Assembly (NCBI GenBank): GCA_020854975.1
Contig: JAHKLQ010000160.1
Coordinates: 1-38,710 of the forward strand
Direction of reading: 5' to 3'
From: Methanobacterium sp.
Lineage (GTDB): Archaea > Methanobacteriota > Methanobacteria > Methanobacteriales > Methanobacteriaceae
Length of the DNA stretch: 38,710 nucleotides
Shown piece by piece: positions 7,497 through 14,838 of this stretch. Within the stretch, counting starts at the first letter, position 1; each line of letters begins with the position of its first letter. The translations under genes were made by a program, and so were the position numbers. The notes below the pieces were generated by a model that ran no database searches, was not told where the DNA came from, and worked only from the letters and a program-made list of their open reading frames with translations.

Positions 7497-8239
7497 TTGA
7501 AACACCTCTCAAACCAACAATAACAATATCAACATCAATATAGGTACTCATGTTAATGTAAAATTCCTGAACATACCCTAAAATCTTTAATTTAGGTTTC
7601 ATATCATCATAAGTGACCAGATCAGAATCTCAAGGGATTCCTGATTACCCCTAACCTATGATAACAATCAACTTTGTAAACACTTTTAACCAGTTCACTT
7701 AAATCTTTACTTTCTGGTATTTAAGTGTTGTAAATACTCATAACTTGGTTTAAATTTGATTATTATTAACCTCGTAAAGATAGAACCTACGCGCATATAA
7801 ATTTTCCTGAAAAGAGTAATAAGTCCATTTTTTCAAAAAAGAATTAGTTATTGTGCTTTAAAGGGGAGAAATGTTTTTATTATTCCTAAAACAAATAAAT
7901 TCATACTGGATTTACTAAAACCTGGTTTATTTCCATTGTTCATGATTTCTTTTTATTCAAAATATCATAGCATATCATTAACTACCTCATAAAGATTTAA
8001 TAGTTTTAATACCTACAATGGATTTTTCATAGAATTAAACACTGAAAACTCATTTAGTAATAAGAAAAAGTAGTGGTTATTTATAGTTAAAGTAGTATTT
8101 AATTCACTCTATTAAGCCATATGAATAAAAAAAATAATGAAATTTAATTTCATGGATTAACCTGCTGACTTTGTCAATCTAAGAAAATTTAAAGAAGTAG
8201 GGTTATTCCTATGAAAATTAAAAAAATAATTTTGGCTTT
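7497..8239. other. Long AT-rich gene-free region
   Basis: I find no coding frame or known RNA in these 743 bases. The trkA promoter should lie near 7537-7548 (CTATATTG on the minus strand). A 13-base motif ACCTCRTAAAGAT occurs twice (7769-7781 and 7984-7996, 12 of 13 identical). A small palindrome ATGAAAT/ATTTCAT lies at 8137-8153. The end holds the terminator of the NYN gene. The length is unusual for this otherwise compact window, so an unannotated RNA is possible. Confidence 0.4.
8214..8233 (-). terminator. Stem-loop terminator after the NYN gene
   Basis: AAAATTA and TAATTTT flank a run of six A (T on the transcribed strand), seven bases beyond the stop of the minus-strand NYN gene. It would act as a short stem with a T-rich run. 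Confidence 0.45.
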
Positions 8240-8740
8240 TTACATTGCTCCGTGAGGATGAGGATGTTGTTTTTTCAGAACTATGGTATTGTCTGCTGAA
8301 TTTTTTAAGGCTATGCTGAAACCGGGTTCAGCACCAATAACTACTGTTTCTTTGCCATTTTCTTTAGCTATGTTAATTAGAGGTAAAAAGTCAGTGTTAC
8401 GAGTCATCAATGCAACAACGTCAATATTGGGGTTTCTAATAGCTTCAAAAGCTTCAACTGCCATTTGAACATCAATATCTCCTGCTACAATGATAGGGGA
8501 CAATCCCTGATTTACTATGGCTTCAATAAGTTTATCTGAGGCATACTGATTTAGAAAAACTTTTCCGACTTTTATTTTCCCGTACTCTCTTAATATTTCT
8601 TGTATTACATCTAAATCAAAGCCGAATTCCTTACGTAACATGTTAGGCCCATCAATTAACAGGGCAATGCTTTTAGCATTTGGTTCTCCCATTCTAGGGA
8701 TGTATTCTTTAAAAGAACTTAATTTTTCAAGATTACGCAT
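8240..8740 (-). CDS. NYN/PIN-like domain protein (TIGR00288/LabA-like)
   Basis: The 166-residue protein matches the NYN (PIN-like) nuclease fold. Acidic residues sit in the expected places: LLIDGPNM near residue 30, [11 protein letters not shown] near 90, and the segment [11 protein letters not shown] near 115. NYN proteins are predicted metal-dependent RNases; the archaeal TIGR00288/LabA-like group is uncharacterised, so a role in RNA processing is only probable. The C-terminus carries HPHPHG, which might bind metal. AGGAGG four bases before the ATG makes the start secure. It is transcribed alone from an upstream region of unusual AT-rich direct repeats. Confidence 0.8.
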   Translation of the reverse strand: MRNLEKLSSFKEYIPRMGEPNAKSIALLIDGPNMLRKEFGFDLDVIQEILREYGKIKVGKVFLNQYASDKLIEAIVNQGLSPIIVAGDIDVQMAVEAFEAIRNPNIDVVALMTRNTDFLPLINIAKENGKETVVIGAEPGFSIALKNSADNTIVLKKQHPHPHGAM

Positions 8741-9150
8741 TTTTCCTCCTGGTTCTATTCGAGGTTACACGAGCCAGGTGTTTTTAATATTATTTTTAAT
8801 ATTATTAATATAGGTTATTTATAGTCTTAATTAATTTATAGTCTTAATATAGTCCTTAACATTATTCTTAAATATTTGTATTTTCCTGTAGGCTCACTAA
8901 CTCATCAAAATTCAATTAAGAGTCCTCAGGATTTTTTATTTTATTTTGTAATTCCTTTTGGAATTAGATAAGAACTATTCTATTCTATTTAATCCAAATA
9001 ATAAATAGCTATGCCCAAATTACACCCAACTATAACCATATCTTTACAACTTTAGGCCTGTTTGTGTGGTGATATCTTGATCGGTTATATCTTATCTTTA
9101 TTTTTTTAAGAAATAAACACAAAATCAGCAAAAAAAGAAGGTTATTATTT
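8741..9150. promoter_or_regulatory. NYN gene promoter region with tandem direct repeats
   Basis: The 410-bp gap has no gene. Two repeat sets lie upstream of the NYN gene: a perfect tandem 12-mer TTTTTAATATTA (8781-8792 and 8793-8804), and a 15-mer ATTTATAGTCTTAAT (8817-8831 and 8834-8848). On the minus strand these give TATA-like CTATAAAT. Bases 8880-9150 show nothing beyond T-runs that could end the GyrI-like transcript. Confidence 0.4.
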
Positions 9151-9609
9151 TTATATTTTAATAACTGGAAACTGCACATCTGTTAAAAGTTCGCTTTCAG
9201 GAACTTCCATGGGGCTATTGAGATATACTTCAGTTACTGGGCCCACAATATCGTAACCATTTTTAACAGCGTAATCCACCACACCATGGATAACAGGACC
9301 CACTTCGGTGTAGGGTCCTTTGTGGATTGCTGCAAGGACTGTATGTTCTGGTATCTCTTTAATTCCTATTTTACCTTCAGGTTCTGTGTCTCCAGAGAAT
9401 GAAAAACCGATTTCGTATTGCAGATTTTCCTCAGCTGTATCTTCTGGACTGTTGAAGTAGGTTCCGTAAACCCTTCCAGTCATTTGAAGGCCTTTACTCG
9501 CGACCCATTCTCCCACTTCTTGCATAAGTTCGGGAATTTTATCATAACTTCCCATATATGGAATATAAGCGACTTTAGCTTCTTTGATTCTTTTTTCAAT
9601 TACTTCCAT
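9151..9609 (-). CDS. GyrI-like small-molecule-binding domain protein
   Basis: The product is a stand-alone GyrI-like/AraC effector-binding domain of 152 residues with no DNA-binding part. The pseudo-twofold repeat of this fold is visible: VYGTYFNSP near residue 48 and VTEVYLNSP near 127 lead into similar strands. Conserved KGPY lies in the second half. Such proteins bind hydrophobic cations, drugs or metabolites and may hydrolyse cyclopropanoid compounds in some cases; the ligand here is unknown. A paralogue at 11802-12260 is clearly related throughout and ends with a near-identical SELLT-VQFPV segment. The two flank the nitroreductase operon, which suggests shared ligand sensing. Confidence 0.8.
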   Translation of the reverse strand: MEVIEKRIKEAKVAYIPYMGSYDKIPELMQEVGEWVASKGLQMTGRVYGTYFNSPEDTAEENLQYEIGFSFSGDTEPEGKIGIKEIPEHTVLAAIHKGPYTEVGPVIHGVVDYAVKNGYDIVGPVTEVYLNSPMEVPESELLTDVQFPVIKI

Positions 9610-9620
9610 GGTTACACCCC

Positions 9621-9663
9621 GATTATCAATAGATACTCTAACTGTTAATTAGTTGTTGATAAT
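9621..9663 (-). promoter_or_regulatory. Inverted repeat upstream of the GyrI-like gene
   Basis: ATTATCAA at 9622-9629 and TTGATAAT at 9655-9662 form an 8-bp inverted repeat 25 bases apart, just upstream of the gene that starts at 9609. It may be an operator; the evidence is symmetry and position only. Confidence 0.3.
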
Positions 9664-9717
9664 TAAAATTTTTTGCATTGTTTTTATTTTTGTGAGAAGG
9701 GTTGATGGTCATAACCT

Positions 9718-9778
9718 TTATATATTAATACTCCCAATAAATTATTTTTAACTTTCAGAAAATACTGAAAGTTAAAAA
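9718..9778 (+). promoter_or_regulatory. Nitroreductase promoter with 14-bp perfect palindrome
   Basis: A TATA element TTTATATA lies at 9718-9725. About 20 bases on, a perfect inverted repeat has arms TTTTTAACTTTCAG (9745-9758) and its complement (9765-9778) around a six-base spacer. It therefore covers the expected transcript start and looks like a repressor operator. The obvious candidate ligand is the winged-helix protein encoded second in the operon. In RNA it would also form a stable hairpin ahead of the ATG at 9807. Confidence 0.6.
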
Positions 9779-9806
9779 ATTTATAAAAGTTGGTGGTGTT
9801 GGAAAA

Positions 9807-10358
9807 ATGAATCAAGTTCTTGAAACCATTAAAAACAGAAGAAGTGTTCGTAGGTACCAGGATGATCAAATAAAGGATGAAGAACTGGACGATATACTTG
9901 AATCAGCTATATATGCTCCTACTGGGCACAATAACCAGCCATGGCACTTTACCATAATTCAGGATAAGGGTCTGATAAACCAAATCAACGAGGGTGCCAA
10001 TGAAGTGATGAGGGGAATGGATATAGAGTGGATAGCTCAGATGGGAAAAACAGAAAATCTCCACATTTTTCACCGGGCGCCCACGATCATAATGGTTTCC
10101 GCAAGAAAAGACGCCCTCACACCCTTACCTGATTGCTCAGCAGCAGTGCAGAATATGCTCCTGGCAGCAGAGAGTATGAATATTGGTTCCTGCTGGATAG
10201 GACTTGCTAAATTGTATTTCCTTAATGAAGAAAACATGAAAAAATTTAATATTCCTGAGGGTTACGAGGTCCATTTTGGGGTATCTTTGGGTTACAAGGT
10301 CAGAGAAAACCCAAACCCGCTGCCAAGAAACAAAAACGTATTTACTTACTTTAGATAG
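9807..10358 (+). CDS. Nitroreductase-family FMN oxidoreductase
   Basis: The 183-residue product is a nitroreductase-fold flavoprotein that reduces nitro compounds, quinones or other acceptors with NAD(P)H or a reduced deazaflavin. The N-terminal RRSVRRYQ and PTGHNNQPWHF segments are the usual FMN contacts, and GSCWIGLAK lies near residue 132. Length is normal for the short subfamily. It is the first gene of an operon with a winged-helix regulator 34 bases downstream, then a 65-residue protein and an MBL-fold hydrolase. A palindrome overlaps its expected transcript start, so expression is probably repressed in the absence of an inducer. Confidence 0.85.
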   Translation: MNQVLETIKNRRSVRRYQDDQIKDEELDDILESAIYAPTGHNNQPWHFTIIQDKGLINQINEGANEVMRGMDIEWIAQMGKTENLHIFHRAPTIIMVSARKDALTPLPDCSAAVQNMLLAAESMNIGSCWIGLAKLYFLNEENMKKFNIPEGYEVHFGVSLGYKVRENPNPLPRNKNVFTYFR

Positions 10359-10392
10359 TTAAAAACCTAAAATAATAGATAAAGCACTGGAA

Positions 10393-10896
10393 ATGGTAAT
10401 TATGGTGAAAAATGACGATTCTCCTAAAGAAGAATTCAAAAAAGCAGTATATAACAGCTTTAGAGCTTTAGGAATCGATGATTTTCCTTCTAAGTTAATG
10501 TCAGTACTGCAAAGTGAGCCAGATGAAATATCCTTAGGTGAACTATCAGAAATGACTAGTTACAGCCTTTCTGCATTAAGCACCACTCTCAAAACCATGG
10601 AAGAAAATAACCTGGTGAAACGGTTTAAAAAACCAAAATCACGGAAAGTATATGTTTACATGGATAAAGATCTGGTTACACTCTACACAGAACTCCAGAA
10701 AAAACGTTACAATCAGTCGCTTTTGCCCTTTCTCCAAACACTACCCCGAATAATTCAAAGATACTCAGATAGAGAAGAATTTGAAAGCGAAATTGAAATG
10801 TTAAAGGACTTTCAAGAGCAATTAAATTTTTTAAATGAGGAAAATCGTAAATTTATTGAAAAATTAGAAAAATGGAGAGATATTAAGGGTAAATAA
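10393..10896 (+). CDS. Winged-helix transcriptional regulator (GbsR/MarR-like)
   Basis: The 167-residue protein has a helical N-terminus, a winged-helix domain (about residues 30-95) with ISLGELSEMTSYSLSALSTTLKTMEENNLV as separate helix-turn-helix elements, a wing around RFKKPKSRKVYVYM, and a C-terminal coiled coil rich in Glu and Lys (about 130-165) for dimerisation. This is the layout of GbsR/MarR-type regulators. It most likely controls its own operon through the palindrome at 9745-9778. The start is uncertain: ATG 10393 and ATG 10402 both have weak ribosome sites. The next gene begins 19 bases after the stop. Confidence 0.75.
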   Translation: MVIMVKNDDSPKEEFKKAVYNSFRALGIDDFPSKLMSVLQSEPDEISLGELSEMTSYSLSALSTTLKTMEENNLVKRFKKPKSRKVYVYMDKDLVTLYTELQKKRYNQSLLPFLQTLPRIIQRYSDREEFESEIEMLKDFQEQLNFLNEENRKFIEKLEKWRDIKGK

Positions 10897-10915
10897 TTGG
10901 AAAAAGGATTTTTTC

Positions 10916-11113
10916 ATGAATGGATTTGATGAAAAAATCATGGAGAGCCAGGATTATTCTCCTTTAAAATCCATGTACTGTAATTTAAAGGTAAGAATAA
11001 CTGGAAAACTTAACCAGAAAGATTTAAAAGATCTTTACAAGTTACTGGATGGAAATATAAATCCTTCTTTGAAGTTGTGCCTTATTAAAAATAAAAACAG
11101 TTTGATGGGATAA
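10916..11113 (+). CDS. Small hypothetical protein in nitroreductase operon
   Basis: I do not recognise this 65-residue protein. It is hydrophilic and rich in Lys, Leu and Asn, has two cysteines (in SMYCNLK and KLCLIK), and has no signal peptide or membrane helix. GGA precedes the ATG at a fair distance. It lies 19 bases after the regulator and its stop is two bases before the next ATG, so translation is probably coupled and the frame is likely real. Its role may be tied to the regulator or hydrolase. Confidence 0.5.
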   Translation: MNGFDEKIMESQDYSPLKSMYCNLKVRITGKLNQKDLKDLYKLLDGNINPSLKLCLIKNKNSLMG

Positions 11114-11115
11114 AA

Positions 11116-11784
11116 ATGGAAGTAATTTCAGGAATACATGAAATTGACACTACAGCAGCCCGTAGTTACCTAGTGGTAGGAGATGAGTTAACCCTAATTG
11201 ACACAGGACTGGCGGGAAATACTGGAAAAATCATTAATTATGTTAAAAACGAATTAAAACGAGATCCCACTGACATAAAGCTGATTATTATAACTCACCA
11301 TCATTTTGATCATATTGGAAGTCTGGATAAACTAAAAAAACTAACAGAAGCCAAAGTAGCTGTCCATAAAGATGATGTGGACTACGTATCTGGGAGGAAA
11401 AGTCAAATAGGGCCCGCTTTTTTTAAGTTTATGGTTAAAGTGTTTAAAATAGTATCTCATTACCAACCAGTAGAACCCGACATCATCATGGAAGATGGGG
11501 ATAAAATTGGAGAATACCAGGTTATACACACCCCGGGTCATACAAAAGGAAGTATATGCTTATACAACCCTCAAAACAAGACTCTATTTGTTGGTGACAA
11601 CCTCAAATATGTAAATGGTAAACTTGAAGGTCCTGGGGCCCGATTGTTACCTGAACCAGAAAAATATAAAGAAAGCATGGAAAAATTGGCCAGACTGGAT
11701 ATTGAGGTGATTTTTTGTGGTCATTCCAAGCCAATTACATCACATGCCTCTCAAAAATTAGGGGAATATTTAAAAACCCTCTAA
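11116..11784 (+). CDS. MBL-fold metallo-hydrolase
   Basis: This is a 222-residue metallo-beta-lactamase-fold enzyme with the full metal site: THHHFDHIGS (about residues 61-70), HTPGHTKGS, the bridging Asp in FVGDNLK, and FCGHSKP at the C-terminus. It belongs to the broad glyoxalase II-like/thioesterase group. As last gene of the nitroreductase operon it may detoxify a product or thioester connected with that enzyme, which is inference. Its ATG follows the previous stop by two bases, and its stop is 17 bases from the convergent GyrI-like gene. Confidence 0.85.
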   Translation: MEVISGIHEIDTTAARSYLVVGDELTLIDTGLAGNTGKIINYVKNELKRDPTDIKLIIITHHHFDHIGSLDKLKKLTEAKVAVHKDDVDYVSGRKSQIGPAFFKFMVKVFKIVSHYQPVEPDIIMEDGDKIGEYQVIHTPGHTKGSICLYNPQNKTLFVGDNLKYVNGKLEGPGARLLPEPEKYKESMEKLARLDIEVIFCGHSKPITSHASQKLGEYLKTL

Positions 11785-11801
11785 ATTAAGAAAATCTTTA
11801 A

Positions 11802-12260
11802 TTATTCTTTAGCCACAGGGAATTGCACTTCAGTTAGAAGTTCACTCTCTGGAACTTCATCGGGACTGTTAAGATAGCTTTCCAGGACGGGGCCTGCTAT
11901 GTGGTAACCTTCTTTTGCAGCGTACTGGATAAGATCCATATAAATGGATGCAGCATCACCATAGGGTCCCTTAAACACGGTCGAAACAGCTTCATGCTGG
12001 GGAACTTTCTTTATTTTTATGTCATTTTCAGATTTTAGTTCTCCAATAAATGCTGCTCCAACTTCCCATTCAAGTTCTTCTTCAGACACTTCCATAGGAC
12101 TATTATAGTACACCCCATAGACTGGCATCTGAATTTCCACATTTTTAGCCATTAACCATCCCACTACCTTACCCAGAGTCTCCGGGATCTGCTGGTAACT
12201 ACCTTTCATTGGGATGAAGGCTACCTGGTATGTGGGGATGGTTTTTATTTCGATTTCCAT
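11802..12260 (-). CDS. GyrI-like small-molecule-binding domain protein
   Basis: This 152-residue paralogue of the protein at 9151-9609 shares VAFIP, GSY-QIPE, VYG-Y-NSP, KGPY, and the C-terminal EVPESELLT-VQFPV. It again has the duplicated half-domain pattern of the GyrI/AraC effector-binding fold and no DNA-binding region. ATG 12260 is preferred to the in-frame TTG at 12275, because GGAAGTG lies between them at the right distance. Ligand unknown. Its position at the other end of the nitroreductase operon suggests tandem duplication followed by insertion or retention of that operon between the copies. Confidence 0.8.
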   Translation of the reverse strand: MEIEIKTIPTYQVAFIPMKGSYQQIPETLGKVVGWLMAKNVEIQMPVYGVYYNSPMEVSEEELEWEVGAAFIGELKSENDIKIKKVPQHEAVSTVFKGPYGDAASIYMDLIQYAAKEGYHIAGPVLESYLNSPDEVPESELLTEVQFPVAKE

Positions 12261-12420
12261 GCTTAACACTTCCAAATAATATCTTTTTTCCTATGGTAAA
12301 ATTATGATGGAATCTTAATAAGATATTTTTCCTAGAGCATATGCAGAGTAATAGACTAATTGTACAAGGTTAAGTAATAATCTAATATTGGGAGTTGGGG
12401 TTAAAAACTCAAACCAATGA

Positions 12421-12429
12421 TTTTTATAG
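12421..12429 (+). promoter_or_regulatory. TATA box close to start codon (possible leaderless mRNA)
   Basis: TTTTTATAG lies about 22-30 bases before ATG 12451. The usual archaeal TATA-to-start distance would place the transcript start at or just before the ATG, so the channel gene may be translated from a leaderless or very short-leader mRNA. AGGTT directly abuts the ATG and is too close to serve as a normal ribosome site. Confidence 0.4.
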
Positions 12430-12450
12430 CTAAAAAAGAAACATCAGGTT

Positions 12451-13083
12451 ATGTCGGATCGATATAGTTCCCTTAATTTATGGATGACCACCAGTCGTAT
12501 TGAAACCCTGGTGGATGGTATATTTGCCATTGCCATGACACTATTGGTTTTGAGTATTGGGGTCCCCACTATTACTGGTCATTTAAGTGAAACAGCTTTT
12601 CAACAGCAGTTATGGGCGTTATGGCCTAATATATTATGTTATGCTCTATCTTTTTGGATATTGTCAGGTTTCTGGCGGACTAATCATCAGCAATTTCAAT
12701 TTATCAAACGTTCCAACCCTACTTTAATAACCATAAACGTTTTATGGTTACTATTTATAGCTTTGATGCCATTTTCTACGGAAATAATCGCTGAGTATGG
12801 TGGTTCTTATTTCACCGCAAATGTAATTTTCCAGTTGAACCTTTTCTTTGCAGGCTTCATCTATATTTTAAACTGGCAATACGCCACTAGAAGAGGGTTG
12901 TTGGATGAAAATATAAGTGAAATAACAATTAAAACGCTGAATATTTCTAGCGTAATTTTACCTATATTATCCATTATAGCTCTGGTTTTGTCTTATTATG
13001 TTTTTGCTTGGAGTAATTTGGTATATCTAATCCATCCTCTTTTAAAGAAAATACTGAATAGATATGTGAATAATTCAAATTAA
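12451..13083 (+). CDS. TMEM175-family potassium channel
   Basis: The 210-residue membrane protein belongs to the TMEM175/DUF1211 family. The N-terminal signature is RIETLVDGIFAIAMTLLVL, corresponding to the family R-x3-F-S-D-G-x-F-A-I-x2-T-LL pattern with Val in place of the usual Ser. Six hydrophobic helices follow (about 18-38, 52-75, 88-108, 120-147, 168-192, 194-207). Prokaryotic members form tetrameric K+-permeable channels lacking the usual TVGYG filter. It is transcribed alone and converges on a methyltransferase gene, with a terminator hairpin between. With trkA in the same window it adds to K+ handling. Confidence 0.85.
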   Translation: MSDRYSSLNLWMTTSRIETLVDGIFAIAMTLLVLSIGVPTITGHLSETAFQQQLWALWPNILCYALSFWILSGFWRTNHQQFQFIKRSNPTLITINVLWLLFIALMPFSTEIIAEYGGSYFTANVIFQLNLFFAGFIYILNWQYATRRGLLDENISEITIKTLNISSVILPILSIIALVLSYYVFAWSNLVYLIHPLLKKILNRYVNNSN

Positions 13084-13087
13084 AATA

Positions 13088-13123
13088 AGATGAAAATCAT
13101 TATTTAAAAAAGAATTTTCATCT
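13088..13123. terminator. Bidirectional terminator hairpin
   Basis: AGATGAAAAT (13088-13097) and ATTTTCATCT (13114-13123) form a perfect 10-bp stem between the convergent channel and methyltransferase genes, with A/T-rich runs in the loop and on both flanks. Confidence 0.5.
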
Positions 13124-13147
13124 GATACTTTTATAACACCATGAGTC

Positions 13148-13855
13148 TCACAATTTCGAACAAACATATTCTACAAGATTACCAGATTCAGTTTCCTTAA
13201 AATCAATTGAAAATCCCGTTTTTTCCAATAAACCTTCCATAATCCAGTCATAAGTGCTAAATTCATCACGAATATGCACCTCAGTTTCGTCTGCCATGGA
13301 ATCACCAGCAGCCGAGCGCATGGTTTTTATCATCCCTTCAAGGGCTTTTTGATGATCTTGGATGTTAAAAGTGAACGTAACATCAAAAAGATAGAGTTTT
13401 CCACCTGGTTTTAAAATTTCTGCCATTTTAAAAAGGGCTACCGACTTCCAGAAGTCAGGCAGATGATGAAGTGCGGCCATAGAAACGATTTTATCCACCT
13501 TACCCTGCCCCTTATGATTGTAAGTTAAAAACCCTGCATGATACGTTTCAATATTATTAATATTCTGTTTTTTAGCTTTATTTTCAAGAACATCTAACAT
13601 TTCTCTTGAAATATCTACACATATCACTTTATTACAATATTTTGCCAGGTTTAAGGCAATTCCGCCAGTTCCACAACCAAAATCTATAACTGTATCATCA
13701 GGTTTAATTCCCAGGACTTTAACAATCTTTTTTGCTTCCTCCGGGAAGTTTCTGAATTTTTGATGCTCATCATCATATGTTTGGGCTATTTCAGGATCTA
13801 AATAATCTACACCGGGTTGTTTTTCTTCATAGTACCAATTTGGATTGTTTTTCAT
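13148..13855 (-). CDS. Class I SAM-dependent methyltransferase
   Basis: The 235-residue enzyme has the Rossmann-type SAM fold. Motif I is VIDFGCGTGG (about residues 56-65), the acidic end of strand 2 is VICVDISREML, motif II/III includes MAALHHLPD, and LKPGGKLYLFD follows. It is a UbiE/MerR-neighbour-like small-molecule methyltransferase with no substrate-specific element that I can recognise. The N-terminus has a WYYEEKQPG segment. It is divergent from another methyltransferase at 13995, from which it differs strongly, so the two are not recent duplicates. Confidence 0.8.
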   Translation of the reverse strand: MKNNPNWYYEEKQPGVDYLDPEIAQTYDDEHQKFRNFPEEAKKIVKVLGIKPDDTVIDFGCGTGGIALNLAKYCNKVICVDISREMLDVLENKAKKQNINNIETYHAGFLTYNHKGQGKVDKIVSMAALHHLPDFWKSVALFKMAEILKPGGKLYLFDVTFTFNIQDHQKALEGMIKTMRSAAGDSMADETEVHIRDEFSTYDWIMEGLLEKTGFSIDFKETESGNLVEYVCSKL

Positions 13856-13994
13856 CTTTAAGTTTCCCTTTTTCGTGGCTCTATGTTAATTTGATTAGTT
13901 ATTAATAACATATAGTTTTATATAAGATCTCATAATGACCGTTTATATAATTCTATCATTAAGATTTCTATCCTAGAACTGGGAAAGATTCTGC
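13856..13994. promoter_or_regulatory. Divergent promoters of two methyltransferase genes
   Basis: Two plus-oriented TATA-like elements (TTTATATAA near 13917-13925 and TTTATATAA near 13943-13951) precede ATG 13995, and AT-rich sequence near 13900 could serve the minus gene. The two TATA elements are about 26 bp apart, so there may be alternative starts. Confidence 0.4.
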
Positions 13995-14744
13995 ATGTAC
14001 GACTATTTTGAAATACAAGCCAAAATTGGCATAACCAAACATATTGGTGGCCTGGAAGCCACCCGAAAACTCTTGAAATGGTGTAAAGTTGATAATTTGG
14101 ATTATGTTCTGGTTGTTGGCTCAGGGAATGGGGTATCAGCCATTAAAATCCATGAAATGACTGGTTGCACTGTAGTGGGAATAGACTTATCTGAAGACAT
14201 GGTTCTAATGGCTCGAGAAAAACTTAAATCCTCTGAAACTGGAGTTGAATTTATTGTGGGAAATGCAGAGAACCTTGAATTTGATAATAATACCTTTGAC
14301 GTGGTTATATCAGAATCTGTAACGGGATTCACCGATAAGACAAAGTCTATCCTGGAGTATCATCGGGTACTTAAAGATGGAGGTTTTTTGGGCTTGAATG
14401 AAGTGACCTGGATTTCAAATCCATCTCATGAGATTGATGAATATTGTAGGAGCGTAATGGGTTTAATGGCTGAAACAGAAGAGGTATGGTTATCTCTTCT
14501 CATGGAAGCTGGTTTTAAAAATATAAATAGTTCAGTAAATCGAATGAGCCAGTGGAAACAAATGAGGGGAGATTTTGAACTGCAGAGCATGGATTTTTTT
14601 AAAATTTGGGGTAGATTCTTCAATTTGTACTTTCATGAAACAGAATACAGGAAATCAGCCAACCGCCTTGCCTGGGAAGCTATTCATATTCCTAAAGGAT
14701 TCAACCATTATTATGGTTATGGGCTTTATGTGGGACAGAAATAA
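13995..14744 (+). CDS. Class I SAM-dependent methyltransferase
   Basis: The 249-residue product has the SAM-binding motif VLVVGSGNGVSA (about residues 37-48), acidic VVGIDLSEDM, and a following VGNAENLEF with DVVISESV, typical of Methyltransf_11-type enzymes. The C-terminal third, rich in Trp and Phe (WKQMRGDFELQSMDFF and YYGYGLYVG), probably shapes the substrate site, but no substrate is inferable. GGGAAAG lies upstream of the ATG at a somewhat long distance. The following gene has its own promoter, so this appears monocistronic. Confidence 0.8.
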   Translation: MYDYFEIQAKIGITKHIGGLEATRKLLKWCKVDNLDYVLVVGSGNGVSAIKIHEMTGCTVVGIDLSEDMVLMAREKLKSSETGVEFIVGNAENLEFDNNTFDVVISESVTGFTDKTKSILEYHRVLKDGGFLGLNEVTWISNPSHEIDEYCRSVMGLMAETEEVWLSLLMEAGFKNINSSVNRMSQWKQMRGDFELQSMDFFKIWGRFFNLYFHETEYRKSANRLAWEAIHIPKGFNHYYGYGLYVGQK

Positions 14745-14838
14745 CCTAATTCTACAGTATTTTTAAAATTTCACAGTTTTTAGTAATATCAATATAATCA
14801 TTTATAAAGAAAAACTTAAATTTAAAAACAGTGATTGT

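Noticed and set aside
7870..7917. Tiny frame of 15 codons after GGGGAG in the long gap
   Set aside because: Spacing of the ribosome site is too short and the product is too small and featureless to support.
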